A stretch of 64,000 nt of DNA from Holothuria scabra (lineage: Eukaryota > Echinodermata > Holothuroidea > Aspidochirotida > Holothuriidae), in assembly GCA_037179385.1 (NCBI GenBank), contig CM074200.1, positions 29,515,884 through 29,579,883 on the forward strand, given 5' to 3'. Positions 37,120 to 49,000 of the stretch are shown one piece after another; the stretch's first letter is position 1, and every line of letters starts with the position of its first letter. The notes beneath the pieces were generated by a model. That model saw nothing but the letters and a program-made list of their open reading frames with translations, was not told the origin of the DNA and did no database searches. The translations under genes and the position numbers were made by a program.

Positions 37120-37488
37120 TACCACCAGTAGTATCTCTGAAGTATGGAAATACCATGCTTACCAATGCCTCATATCATAAGGATCAGGGATATACAATAT
37201 TTTACGGACAAAATAATACCTACATCGAGGAGAATAAGACAATAAATGTCACGTGTCTTGCTGAAGGAGCTAAACCCCAAGCAAACATAACGTGGATGAT
37301 AAATGGAGAGATTGTTGAAGATGTCCCTCCTCAGGTGACAAGATATAACTTACAAGAAAACAGGACGTTTGACTCACTCTCAACTTTACAATTCAGTCTT
37401 ATCGGGGAAGAAGTCGACGTCACGTGTCATGTTAGCCTTAATGGGACAGATATTGAAACATCTGCAAGTACAACATTCCTCACATACG
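37120..37488 (+). CDS. Gene 2 exon: the single Ig-like domain
   Basis: A 369-nt phase 1-1 exon, the same length as Ig1 of genes 1 and 3, after the acceptor GACTAG and before GTAAGA. It has [17 protein letters not shown] and [11 protein letters not shown] with both Cys and the Trp. Sequence differs more from genes 1 and 3 than these do from each other, so gene 2 is the older branch. Confidence 0.9.
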
Positions 37489-40400
37489 GTAAGATAATTG
37501 CTATACGAATTCACATGCTGGATACAATCAATTGTTTGAGAACCCTCCTTGCATTACCGTGTATTCATACCAACGTTACAACCGCTTAAAACTTTTTATA
37601 ACTGAAAAAGTTCGCATTTCAGTGAATTTTCACCGTTATTAACAGGGGCGTCGATACCGGGGGCGGGGGGACGATTGCCCCACCAATGAAAATATTGGGG
37701 CCAACTTGCCCCCTTAGTAGTTCAGTCAAATAAAACAGCAACAGGTAAAATAAACAAAATCTAACATTGTGTTAAGCAGATGAATTTGGGCTTCGAGAAA
37801 ACGTCAAATTGAGCCTATTAAAGTATTTAATAAAGTAATACAAACTCTATCTATGTTTTGTGTATGTGTGTCGATGTGGTTAGATAGAGTTGTACGCCCC
37901 AGTTTCCAACCAATTGGTTTAAAGGTAGAGAACAGTCCCCCAAACTTTTTTGAAGAAAAAGCTAAATAGCATAATTTTCGTCTCATTTCTCTTCAAAGTA
38001 TCTTTCATTACATCTTATGATCTAACTATTGCATATTCAAGGTAAACAATACCTTGAATAAACCAAACAGTTATTACTAGTAAATTTCACATCTGATGAG
38101 AAAAAAAATTGTCACGTGACTCCCAACAGCCAATCATGAAACTGGACAGTCTACTATACTACTTTAAGTTGGGAAGACTGCTCCTGCCCTTTAAGTCCAG
38201 CCTGCCATGGCCCTTTTTTCAGTTGTGGCTCCCTGGCTTGTTTACCCTACTCCATTGTTCATGCCGAGCACCAAGAACAATAGCAGTAGGTTCCTTGTTA
38301 AAGACTTCGGTCAGTCGGTATGACCCGGCCAGGAGTCGAACTCCCGACCTCTAAGTGTGAGTGTGTACGCACGTTTGTTTGTGTATAGTTGTGGCTCGCG
38401 TTCATGTAGGTGGATTGCTTATAGAAGAGTCCTGTCAGGAATACAATGCAGGGTTCCGACTGTTGAAAATTTTTTGCCCCCTCCCCATCCACAAACGAGA
38501 TTAACGCCCCGGTTATTAACAACACATTTTATCAAATTGTATGGCTTAACACGTGGTCAGTGGTGCTTAAGATGTTTACATTCAAGTTTAGTAATTAGTA
38601 AAATATGAGCCATTTTCTGAGAGTCAAAGTGGTCCTAGAGTTTAAAAAGGCTGAGAAGCGCTAGCTTTTTATATTTTACAGTTTACATTATAAAGTAAAA
38701 GTAAAATGCGACAATCACGTGAATGTTTTTTTTTTTTTTGAAAAAGGCAGAAATTCCTCCATTTCTTCTATTCTCATAGCTACCTCTTTGTACATCAGGA
38801 CCAGATTGACTTTTCAAATGATACTGAAATTTTGCCAAGTATGCTGTACATAATTTTGAAATAACTTTAAAAATCCATGTTTTGTTCCATAATAAGAACG
38901 TTTATCGTTCCACTATAAACCTACTAAACACGGAAATGATGTTTTATTTAAAAACAGGAGCTAAATCACACGACTTCAGTTATTTGCTGAAAGTGGTCGT
39001 AGGTCCTTTTGTAGCTGCTGCAATTGTAACCATCCTCCTTGTCACCTGCGTTTACTTTGTAACCAAGAGATTCAAAGGTAAATGAAATGTTTGTTTCATG
39101 GAAATTAATGAATTTTATTCATTGACATAACCAATATGTCGCTATTACAAACTACCTTTATCAGAAAATGTATCAATAAATTTATGGCACAAGCGTGTTA
39201 CTCTCATTTCCACAGGTACCGGTACACAAACTGCAGATTTGTCAGCGTAAGTAAATTTACACTGCACTTCATTGCAATAATTCCTTCACATACTAGTGCT
39301 TGTTATTGCAACCCAACGATGGCAAAAACTCAAATAACATTTTTAAAAACATTTGTTATTTTCGTTTAACCATTAATCAAATCGTGCATATATACGTACA
39401 CACTCATATTGACATAAAAAACCGCTCGATAGGAAAACAAAAAGAAACTGTAACGAACTGTGTTCCCTATTCTACCATATAAAGCAAGTCATTTCCTTGC
39501 AAGAAATATTTCATTCATCTTTATTTTTCAGAAGTCTTCAATTGGCATTACGAGATCGACCACTAAATGGCGTTAGAAACGTATCAAGAGATTTGCCGCC
39601 AATTCGTAGTCCAAGTAAGCATCTCACCTAACAATCCAGACGCTTCCACGTATACAAAGAAATTTCGTAAGGGGCGGGATGAGTTTTAAATGGAATTACC
39701 CCACACTCTAAGCAATTTTTTAATTGAGGTTCCCCCATTTAGCTTGAAATTTACAATATTATGGGGGTTGCCTTTGAGCCCCGCTTCATATGCTTGTGGG
39801 TAGACGCAGTGAGCCGTAACAGCTCCCTGGTAGACGTAATGCGTAGTTTTATTTTTTTAAATTAAAATTTACAAATTTGATGAGATTTCATTGCCGACTT
39901 CACTTTAAGGAAAAAAGAATAGGAGAAGATTAATACCGTTTGTTTTAAATTCACTATTGAGTTAAAAAATGCTACCTTCTTGTAAGAACTCTCTTCCAAT
40001 TTACAGTAATACGGTATGACAATTTAGCAACCAAGTTACATTTTTAAATTTGAGAAGAGGATTCCGATGGAAAGCGATTTTCCTCACATCACTTTGCTAA
40101 GAGAAGTGTATCATACTCATTTTACACAAAATTTGTGTATACAAATATATTATTACATTAAAGAAATTACTACATAAACGTGTTATGTATGGTTTCTGCA
40201 TTGTATTCTGTCAAGTGATAACTCGCACTGTTGACGAAAATATTGACATAAACTGTGATGATGAACTTGGTAAATGTTCAACAGTAACCAATGTTGAGCT
40301 GGGAGTACATCTGCCTGGAGAAGGAACGTTCCAATATTGGACTGCTAGTGCTTCGTATAAGAATGACCAATGCAAGAAGATTATAGCAAAATGTGTTTCA

Positions 40401-43400
40401 GGTACACTGGTAAAAGATATTGTAATTTAACAGAAATACTGGCAGCTGGGATTCCAGTCCTGTTATTTTACTAGTTGTGCGTAAATCCAATAGTAACGGT
40501 GCCTATGGCGCTACTTTTATTTCTGAACACTGCAAATCATTACAATTGCCTTGAAGTGTAGCATTCAGGGGAAATGGTTAGATATGTACACTCTCTATAA
40601 GATCTGGACGTCTAATACAAAAGTGTAAAATAACGTTCTCCATCCGGAATCCTAGCTGGCCGCATTATTTATTTTTACTGTAAAAATACATTCCTTTATT
40701 GAAGTGTAAAAATTTAAGTGAATATATGTTATTAAACTTATCTCGCTTCGTGAATTAATTTGGATGGAATTCATTAACAACTGTGCAAACACTGTTGAAT
40801 TAAACATGAAGATATAACATTGTTGCGCTGCATTCTAAGAAATGAAAACAGTTTGATAATGATGGTGATGAGTTTGGCTTCAAGCTTATTCCTTTCTATC
40901 CTCAATGGTTATTTGCAAACATTTAATAGTATCTACATCTCTGTTGGAGTGATAAATTAAACAACTTCCAGTCTCAAGCTACTTCTTGTGTTGTTAATAT
41001 TTTCCTTTATGATGATATTTACGCAGATAGCGTTCAAATGAAGGAGCACATAAACTTCCGGACGTTAGCCGAAAATCTCAGGGGTATTAAAACCCATCGA
41101 AATATCATCGAAATTCTTGGCGTCTCCATCGCAAGTGGTAATGAAATCGAATTCCTATTGCTATTCACAAATTCTTTTATCTGAAAATATCCTATTCTCT
41201 TTCTCATAAAAGAGCTGGGATCCCAGCGACGGCTTGCCAACTCTTGCCACTTCTTTCGACCTAATAAGGTTACCTAAATTGATACCATTTGTTCATTAGC
41301 TGGTCATGCATGAGATAGCAAGGTTTTTCAACCTGCATAAAACTTTCCACTCTCGTCTAATGACCGTGGGTACAACCTCGTTTGAGCTCTTCCGACCCAC
41401 TACGAACAAACTTTCTTTGACTGGGAGACCCAGCTAGAAATCGCAGAAAGGTCGCGAGGAATCGGAAGAATTTGCAAGAGTTGGTCGAAATGTTGAAGGT
41501 TGGCTTTTCTTTTTTCTAATCAACAGATTTCACAATAACTCAATCATTTCAACCCAGAAGTGTTAACCATCACTTTAAAATTATATTTGTAACAAATTTG
41601 ATAAAAGTTAAGTAAACGTTAATTTCATGACATTGCGCCCAAAACATCATACACGTCCTATTAGGAGCAAAGATACTAGCAAATCGTGTTACTAAATCAT
41701 TTACATTTACATTTACATACATTTGGTATTAAATAAAGTTCGTTTGATTTTCTTTATCTATTTTCGTATTTAGTTCCATACTACATATACATGGAGTATC
41801 TTGAATATGGAACACTTAGAGATTTCCTTATGAGGAATTATCAGCAGTCACGTGATTCACAGAGTAACATCGCCCAAACTTTAGATGAGAGAGCTATTCA
41901 TCCGACTGGGTTTGCTTTGGACGTAGCTGATGGTTTGGTATATCTTACGGACAGAGATGTAAATCATTCCATAGTTTTATTTCATTTTCAACATCTTGTT
42001 ATCTTTGTGTGGCTAAATATTTTGTTCATTCTAAAACATCTTTTCACTAAAGCATCGTTATTTAATTAAAATTGACAACTGATGCTTTTTATTTCTTTGT
42101 ATTGAATTTCAGTATCATCATCCTGCCCTTTGTACTAGAAAAGTTCTAGTCACAAAATCAGGCACTTGTAAATTGTACGATTTTTGGCCAAAATCCTTAT
42201 CAACAGAGAGATTAAACCAAATTTTTAAAAAGGTAATTTACATTATAACTTTATTTATCAAATTTTCTAAAGAAATGTTAGAAGCATTTTTATCTAGACT
42301 AAGCTGTAAATGTAAAAAAAGCAAGAGTCATTTAAGTGAATGTACTTCTCTTGCATAAGGAGCCGCATTTTATCTAGAAGCTGTACAGTTGTATAAGTCA
42401 TGCATGTATGCTCTGGTAGGCTGTAAAAGTGATATCATTCACAAATTTTTAAACCAATGTTCCAGACCACAATTAATGAATAAGACATTTAGTAGAAGGT
42501 ATAATTGATGTGGGAATGATGTATTTAGCATTGGCTGCGGCAAGAATTATATCAAAATACTAGGTCACGCATTGGCGTAGCCGCGGGAAGGGTTCTGGGG
42601 GTTAGTATCCCCCCCCCATGACCCAAACTTGCAATGCAAAAAACACCTAAAAATGTGTTTTTTTCTCTTTATCCTTAGACTTTTCCCTCATATCGTGCCC
42701 CCCCCCCCCATGACACAATCCTGGCTACGCGCATGAATAGGTGTTTAGTGGAAAAGCGAATATACAACTAGTCGAGAAACATTGGATAGATGCGCACTGT
42801 TTAACAAGGTGTTTCTTGATTGGTTGTTTCCATTGTATTGTATCGATTGTATTCTTTGTTAGGGTTAGGGATTAGGGCTATCGTTAGCCAGTAAGGAAAT
42901 TTCTTGTTAAACAGTGCGCATCGCCCCGAAAAACATTGTTTTAAGCAGTCGTCTTAACAAAAAGCAAAAGGCAGCAAAGGACTAAGAAAGAACTGTAAAA
43001 AAAAAAATTATTGCCATGATAAGTTAAATTAACATAATTTTTATCGTTTCTTAACTCTGGTTAAACATCCTGTTAAACAAGCATTTGTTTGAATTCTTAA
43101 AGTTAACGTAACTCGTAGTTTTCTGGGTTCACCCTATTTTACAGTCTCATCCTCCCGTTGCTTGGCTTTCACCGGAAACTATATTCTTGCGCCAGTACTT
43201 CAAAAAATCTGATGTCTGGAACTTTGGGGTGGTTCTTTGGGAAATTTATTCTCTTGGTATGTTTACGTTAATATTGTATTTGGATTATGTTTCTGATAGT
43301 TGCGTGGACTTGATTTAATCTTACAAACATTATATAGATCAACAACTAACGGTGACGTATAACTTCTGCACATACAGGGTGAAATGTTGTGTCTTAATGT

Positions 43401-46043
43401 GAGATTTTACAATAACAACGTCCAAACTGGTTGAACGAGCGAAAACTGCATAAGACAAGTAATTTCCTCGAATATTTTCAATTACAGGTGAAATTCCGTA
43501 CAGTGGTTTGAGTTGTGAGGAAATCGAACAAGAAATACGCAAAATGAATTACCTAGATCAACCTCTGACATGTCCAGGTGGAATGTAAGTATCATTCAAG
43601 GACAAAATATGCATGTGTTAAGCCGTGGTCACACCGACTGATTTTGTATTCGAGTTGACCGATTTAAGTAGGCTGATTTTGTCAGGCGATCCCACGGTTA
43701 AGTATACGGTTGTGGGTACTCTACACGATTTATCGTCCAGACAGTACCGTCTGCCACTGTGAAATATGGCTACGTTCAGTGAAGAAAGTGATGATGAACT
43801 GGATGAAGATTTCAATAAAAATGAAAGTTGTTGCAATAATATATTTTGGCAGTGTAGGGAATGTGGTTTGAGAAGAGATGAAGAAAACGAAGATGTTGGG
43901 TAAAACCGCCATGGTCGCCCTTTTCATATTGCGGTCATGATATTAAGGATGTTGCGTATTACACGAAATTGGTCTAGCCTGTCACATTTCTATCACTTCC
44001 ATGGTTTGCCTGTCAAACCTTTTGTCGGGTGCCGATTCTGTTGGTGAATCGGTCAAAAAAGTGTTCATATAGACCGACAAGCAGTCGGCCGACAAAATCG
44101 GTTTGTGTGACCACGGCTTTAGTCGTTTTCGTTGGAGAATATGTCATATTTTTAAGTTTAAATGTGTAATAGGTATGTTGTGGACTAAAATGCAATGAAT
44201 TTAATTGCTTTGGTTCCTAATGCTGCGAAAAGAATACAAAAATAGTCAAGAGTAAATGGTATCTTGGAGGAATCTTTAAAACTGATGCTAAGCCTTGTAG
44301 TTTTTGCAATGGTTTGCATTGGCGGTGCTACGGGCAAGAGGTGGTATTTCCCCTCAGATTTTGTCCTTCCCCCCCCCCCCACCACCACAATTCAATCAAT
44401 TAGGAGTTGGGTTTACCGGAAAAATAAACAATATACCTCTCTAGTGACTAAATTTTTCATCTAGAGATGTGCTAAAACCTCAGAGCTTCCGGGGACTTCG
44501 CCCACCCCCACCCCCACCCCAAGGAACGGGCTCTTCGAACTCGGTTTCGCACTTCGCTCAAAAATATTTTCCCCGGACATTATGCTATGCCCTTAGTTTG
44601 CCCCCCTCCCCCAGTTTTTACACTGATGGATTGCATCAATTATCAAGTATAGAGCACTAAGATAGGTTAGAAGCTTTGCCAATTAACCTTATAATTACCT
44701 TTTCAAACTGGAGATACTTACGACTTTTGAAAATATTTTATGGTAAGTTTTGATGTAAATATACAGATACAGACAGGGTAACAAAAGAATGATCCAGTGG
44801 TCAATTACAATAGCAAGTTGCGTTCTTGCAAATTATGAAAAGGATAGCTCTTTGTTTGATAAAGGCATTTTTATAAACATGTATTGCACTAACATAAACA
44901 GCTTGAAGATCTCAAAAAATTATCTCTAGATTCAGCATGATGCTTGCTTCATGGAATACGACGGTAGATGAAAGACCAGACCTTCATGAATGGAAACAGA
45001 AGTTAGTTTGTCTTTTACAGAGTGAAAAACAGGTAGGTAAATTTAGTAATGGTAAGAATTCCAGTACGCATCTTTAAATAAATGGAAGTAACTAAAGGTA
45101 ATGTTTTCACAAGATTAAGCTGTAGATTAAGTTAAAAATGTTTGTGTTATGATGTTTTCACTTATTTTATTTTATTTCATATTTCAAATTCGTAAATAGT
45201 GTAAATTTGCTCTTGATTGGAAGTACATTTTCCCTTCAAAAAAAATGGTAAGAACCCCGAACAGTTGACAATAAAGTGCACGGGGAAATCTGCAGAAGAA
45301 ATGGGATATGTGTTCTTTTGTTCTGTTTTATGGAATTCTCCAGTAGCGTAGCCAGGATTGTGTTATGGGGGGGGGGGGTTGGAGCACGAAATGAGGGAAA
45401 GGTCTAAGGGGAGAGAGAAAAACGGCTATTTTAGGTGTTTTTGCAATTTTTTTTTCAAGGTTGGGTCATGGGTGGTTTCAACCCCCCCCCCCCCCCCCCT
45501 CCGTGGCTACGCCACTGGACTTCTCAAGAATGACTTGTATTGGGTGTAATATGGCACACACGTTTCTTTAAAATAATGCATTCAGCCAAAATTCTACTAA
45601 ACAATCAGAATCAATAGAAAAGTTAGGGCATTCTTGATGTAACTTGTTGGCCAAGTTTAAGTTCCCCCGGAAAAAAAAATTAAAGAAGAAAATTTGAAGT
45701 CAAAACAATATTACACCTGTTAGGCTAGATTAATGATTAAACCTGATGGATTTTTATTGTTCTGTACCACCGTGTGTCACGTGGGATCAACTTCTAATAG
45801 ATCAGTCTTCCACAATTTTAAATAAAAGGCTTAGTAACTCAATAGCAGTTTTAACAGGAGAATGACGTTTACGTTGTTATGACGTAAGAGATTAATTTAC
45901 CGTTAACATTCTTTTTCATGTTTTTGTTATTCTACACCAAGGAGTTAGAAGGAAAAAATGGTACAGGCGGAACTGGAGACCAAAGCTACTTTACCCTTGA
46001 GAGCGACATTTGTGACTATGAAGATGGTTACATAGAGCAATAG
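37120..46043 (+). CDS. Gene 2: one-Ig receptor tyrosine kinase-like pseudokinase (5' end not found)
   Basis: Twelve exons join in phase: 37120-37488, 38958-39077, 39216-39246, 39532-39614, 40216-40401, 41027-41137, 41774-41958, 42113-42232, 43145-43256, 43488-43584, 44930-45032, 45942-46043. They encode about 538 residues to a TAG. Only one Ig domain precedes the membrane helix; Ig2 and Ig3 exons seen in genes 1 and 3 are missing from the 1.5-kb intron. The kinase fold is closer to the canonical form than in gene 1 (glycine loop GEGTFQYW, beta-3 IIAK, hinge [17 protein letters not shown]-lobe [17 protein letters not shown]), but the catalytic loop is HPALCTRK and DFG is DFW. It is therefore a predicted pseudokinase. 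No frame breaks are seen. The signal-peptide exon was not found. Confidence 0.85.
37878..38358 (-). mobile_element. SINE split by a TTAA MITE
   Basis: The SINE 3' part is at 37878-37922 (CAGTTTCCAACCAATTGG) and resumes at 38195 (GTCCAGCCTGCCATGGCC) through CAAGAACAATAGCAGTAGG to the degenerate head. Removing 37923-38194 restores the SINE. Confidence 0.8.
37923..38190. mobile_element. 268-bp piggyBac-type MITE, TTAA target duplication
   Basis: Flanked by TTAA at 37919-37922 and 38191-38194. Left end AGGTAGAGAACAGTCCCCC, right end reversed AGGGCAGGAGCAGTCTTCCC; about 17 of the first 25 bases match. TTAA duplication is the hallmark of piggyBac elements. Confidence 0.78.
38958..39614 (+). CDS. 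Gene 2 exons: transmembrane helix and juxtamembrane linker
   Basis: Exon 38958-39077 (120 nt, phase 1-1) encodes a hydrophobic run [19 protein letters not shown] continuing to CVYFV, then TKRFKG as stop-transfer. Mini-exons 39216-39246 (31 nt) and 39532-39614 (83 nt) follow in phases 1-2 and 2-1 and encode a basic/Pro linker ending DLPPIRSP. Joining to 40216 gives a Met codon across the junction. Confidence 0.82.
40216..41137 (+). CDS. Gene 2 exons: kinase-like N-lobe
   Basis: Exon 40216-40401 (186 nt) carries [14 protein letters not shown], a recognisable though altered glycine loop, and [10 protein letters not shown] with the beta-3 lysine kept. Exon 41027-41137 (111 nt) carries helix C and beta 4: [18 protein letters not shown] followed by EILGVSI. 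The Glu in LAEN is the likely salt-bridge residue. Nucleotide binding is more plausible here than in gene 1. Confidence 0.83.
41774..42232 (+). CDS. Gene 2 exons: hinge, helix E and dead catalytic loop
   Basis: Exon 41774-41958 reads [18 protein letters not shown], close to the hinge of FGFR/VEGFR-type kinases, then helix E ([12 protein letters not shown]). Exon 42113-42232 (120 nt, phase 0-0) reads [14 protein letters not shown] then [10 protein letters not shown]. Aligned to HRDLAARNVLV...DFG, the catalytic Asp is Ala, the Arg is Pro, the Asn is Lys and the DFG Gly is Trp. Confidence 0.87.
42570..42735. mobile_element. MITE with TGGCGTAGCC ends, copy 1
   Basis: Left ATTGGCGTAGCCGCGG, right AATCCTGGCTACGCGCAT, with C runs next to both ends. 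Same family in opposite orientation at 45341-45518. Confidence 0.65.
42789..42922. mobile_element. 134-bp MITE, GATGCGCACTGTTTAACAAG ends
   Basis: The 20-bp left end recurs in exact reverse complement at the right end (42903-42922). A left-end fragment occurs at 16590-16640. Confidence 0.8.
43145..45032 (+). CDS. Gene 2 exons: kinase-like C-lobe
   Basis: Exons 43145-43256 (112 nt), 43488-43584 (97 nt) and 44930-45032 (103 nt). They contain [51 protein letters not shown] and [18 protein letters not shown]. The APE triplet is SPE, and the helix-F Asp and the late Arg (ERPD) are kept. The intron before 44930 holds a PIF/Harbinger-type MITE. Confidence 0.86.
43621..44118. mobile_element. 498-bp PIF/Harbinger-type MITE, TTA target duplication
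   Basis: Ends AGCCGTGGTCACACCGACTG and, reversed, AGCCGTGGTCACACAAACCG, followed by GATTTTGT in both. Flanked by TTA at 43618-20 and 44119-21, as in PIF/Harbinger. An internal ATG near 43767 opens about 45 codons rich in Asp/Glu, possibly a remnant of a transposon gene. Confidence 0.78.
44330..44630 (-). mobile_element. G-rich MITE-like repeat
   Basis: TTTTTCATCTAGAGATGTG, CAGAGCTTCCGGGGACTTCG and a CACCCCCA run. Same family as 33525-33830. Confidence 0.5.
45341..45518. mobile_element. MITE with TGGCGTAGCC ends, copy 2
   Basis: Left CAGTAGCGTAGCCAGGATTG then a G run; right a C run then CCGTGGCTACGCCACTGG. In the last intron of gene 2. Confidence 0.7.
45942..46043 (+). CDS. Gene 2 last exon: tyrosine-bearing C-terminal tail
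   Basis: Phase 0 exon after CACCAAG, ending TAG at 46041. It encodes 33 residues with DQSYFTLES and [10 protein letters not shown]. The tail has three tyrosines in acidic context (SYFTL, DYEDG, GYIEQ), which are possible phosphosites. It does not resemble the gene 1 tail, which carries YVHM. Confidence 0.75.
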   Translation, partial: ELEGKNGTGGTGDQSYFTLESDICDYEDGYIEQ

Positions 46044-49000
46044 ACCTTATACATTGACGTCACAACAAGTTTATGTCTAAGGCAAAAAATGGTGCGAAGT
46101 CTGTTTCCATGAAGTACGGTACCCAGGTACCAGAGGAGACAAACGCATGAATTCTATCTTTATATAGATTAGGTGTAAGTCTGCGTTTGTGTCGGTGTAA
46201 GATGTAACATGATTACACACTTATTTCACACTTATTTCAAAGAGGACATGCTTTTTGGCTCTCTGGGGTAACTTGCGTAAGGCCCTTCACAGTTACTGCT
46301 TTTTTGTAAGGAGTTGATGGAAGGACGTCGTAAATCCAACGCGGTGACATTTAATGAAGAATCTTTTACTCATTATGAGATGTCAGTTGAATTACATTCA
46401 GCTGTACTTTGCAGAAAAATTTCGAAATCGATAATTCATATTTCACGCATCGTGATCGATTTGAATAAAATAAAACGCATTCGTAATGTAATCTGAATAG
46501 TTTGTCTAGATTTTGACCGTCACATGTCTAAGGAGGGAGAGGACACTTCATCAATCTGAGACAAGATTTGTTCAAACCAGTGCCCTATAGCTAAGAGTTT
46601 ATCATTTGTCGAGATCATGATGACCACGTACCAGATAGAAACAATGAAATGTAAATTATATTATAAGTTACTACTAGTTACTTACGTTTAAGAAAATAAA
46701 GCAATCATTTAACCCTCTAATTCCGTTTATGGCATGCTGTACTTTTCACTAATAGGTGGAAGTATCACAGACTATTTTTACTCGTATAGTTTTGGAATTT
46801 AACATGGAAAGTTAACGTCATAGTTAACAACTAAAGGACTATTTGACCCACTTGAAATGGGGTTTTTTTTTCATAAATAAATCATGTAAATTCTGTCGCT
46901 TTTGAAATGATAGGAAGGATTAACTCAGCGTTCAGAAACTGCTATATTTCTATGGAATTCATTTGAAAGTTACAATTGTTTCAAGAGGTTATCAGTTAAA
47001 GACGAGGAAGTCAAAGTTAACCTGCATTTCTATTATTAATCTGTTCTCAAGTTAAATATTGCATTTAAATCAATACAGCCTACTCAATGTGCACATGCAC
47101 TGAGATTTCTCACAGTAGCTTTTCCATCCCTATAGAGAGTTTTCAATTAACTTTTTGTATTTACTCTTTAAACAATAAAAAACTGTATGCATCAACTATT
47201 ATCATAAAAAGTGCTGAAATCAAATTTTGCAACCATGGCATGTTTCGTCTTTATCGAAGCTGGTCAGTGCATGTGATTTATTCCTATTTGAGAAAGTGAA
47301 AGCTAGCTTTATTTAAAGAGGTGCACAGGGTTACGAAAACTGTTACAAGGAAACAGTGATCCAATTAACGTTTATTGTTTAAAGAACCTCTGCAGGCAGT
47401 ATATTTGTATTTGGACTCTTTTCTACGAGCGAAATTATGACTGTGGATGTATAAAATGCTCAAATAAAATGCTTAAATAAAATTTTGGAATGATGTCGTA
47501 TCAGGACGACAAACTATAAAAGTTGTATCAAAGAAACGTTTGGATTCCTGATGTGAATCATAACAGAATTAAGATTCTTGATTGCCTTGAAATTACATTT
47601 ACCTCTCATAAAAAGAGACACAGCAATTAGTTATAAAAAACCATGCAACAACGTTGGCTATGGTACTTTATTTCGCTAGAGTCAGAGGCATTATTAGCAA
47701 AATACACAAATTTCTAGTAATTCTTTTAGTGATAACATTTGATATTACAATATGTGTATCTCGATTTCTGACAAAAGGAGGGTAGATAGGCCTATACCCC
47801 TTTCAAGGGTATACAAGGGGACAAAAGGATGATGCTTACAAGAAAGTCTTTTAACTGTTCTCTTATTTTTTCTTTTATACTTTCATTGATGTCAAAGATG
47901 CAAAATTTATTACAAGAAATTTCATTACATGAAAAATTGAAAAATATAGGAATCAATTCTTAAAATTCAACATTTGAAAATTCACCCTTGAGTTGGATTT
48001 TGGTTATGCACCGGCGTCTATAAAATCAACTTTGAAATTTATTTTTTAAGAAAAGCGAGCTTGGGAATAAAACGTATGTCTGCCACGGTAAAAAAAGAAA
48101 GTCCTGTGATATATGGGTCAGATTCCCTGTTGTCTTTGTTATATTACCCTAACAAATTGCCTTATGTAGTTAATGTTTAGATTGCTGTCTGATTTATGGG
48201 CACATTTTAGATGAGGAAATGTTATTTTGCGCCAAATGAATGTAAGGGTAGATTGACACAGCCAACATACAAAAGCAAAACCAATTTATCACGTGTTATT
48301 TTATGCAGTACTTAGTAATTCTATGTGTAATCCCATAGTTAATCTGTGTCTGGATTTCAATTGTGCTTGATCTTGAGATATTTCTGGCAGAAAAAAAAAG
48401 AAAATTATTATTCTTACTAAGAAAAGTTTAGATCAGAAAAGTCTTGTACAAATGTAATGATTTTTTTTTCAATTTTATCAAGTTTAGTCCTTAGATAGTT
48501 AAGTTACATTATTTTCCAAAGCATATTGAGTTTGAGTATTTTTCAACATTTTGCACGCCCAAAGGAATAGAAAGAGTCCCAGGTTTAGAACTTTAGCATA
48601 TCGTAGTGCATAAGAGATTTTACATCCTGTTTTAACTTCAGTGAAAAAAATGACTGTACATTAATGACTGGGCCTGCTACTTAAAGTGGATAAATATATT
48701 AATGAAACAAAGGATAAACCATTTTATATTAAAATTATTCAGTTTTTTTTTTTTTTATTTCTTCACTTCCATGGGTCTTGGTAGAAAAAATTCCGAGGGA
48801 CAAACTTTTCCTTGATCAAATTATCGAAAATTCTTTACTCTCGGGGAAAAAACTTCAAAGTTAAAGAGAGAAGAGGGGCGCTCAGGATTTTCCTCACAGG
48901 GGTTGTAAGCTTTAATGGGCAATAACCTAAAGGCCCGACAAAGACAATGAGTTACCAGGAAGTTATGGAAGCTTTAATTTTTGAAACATTTTGACTTGAA

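Larger units (their letters stand above)
41958..43145. other. Gene 2 introns with two MITEs
   Basis: Around exon 42113-42232 the introns hold the MITEs listed at 42570-42735 and 42789-42922. No further exon is needed for the frame. Confidence 0.6.

Noticed and set aside
39980..40030. Possible 7-nt mini-exon in gene 2 matching the extra gene 1 linker exons
   Set aside because: Too short to judge, and the frame already joins 39614 to 40216 without it.
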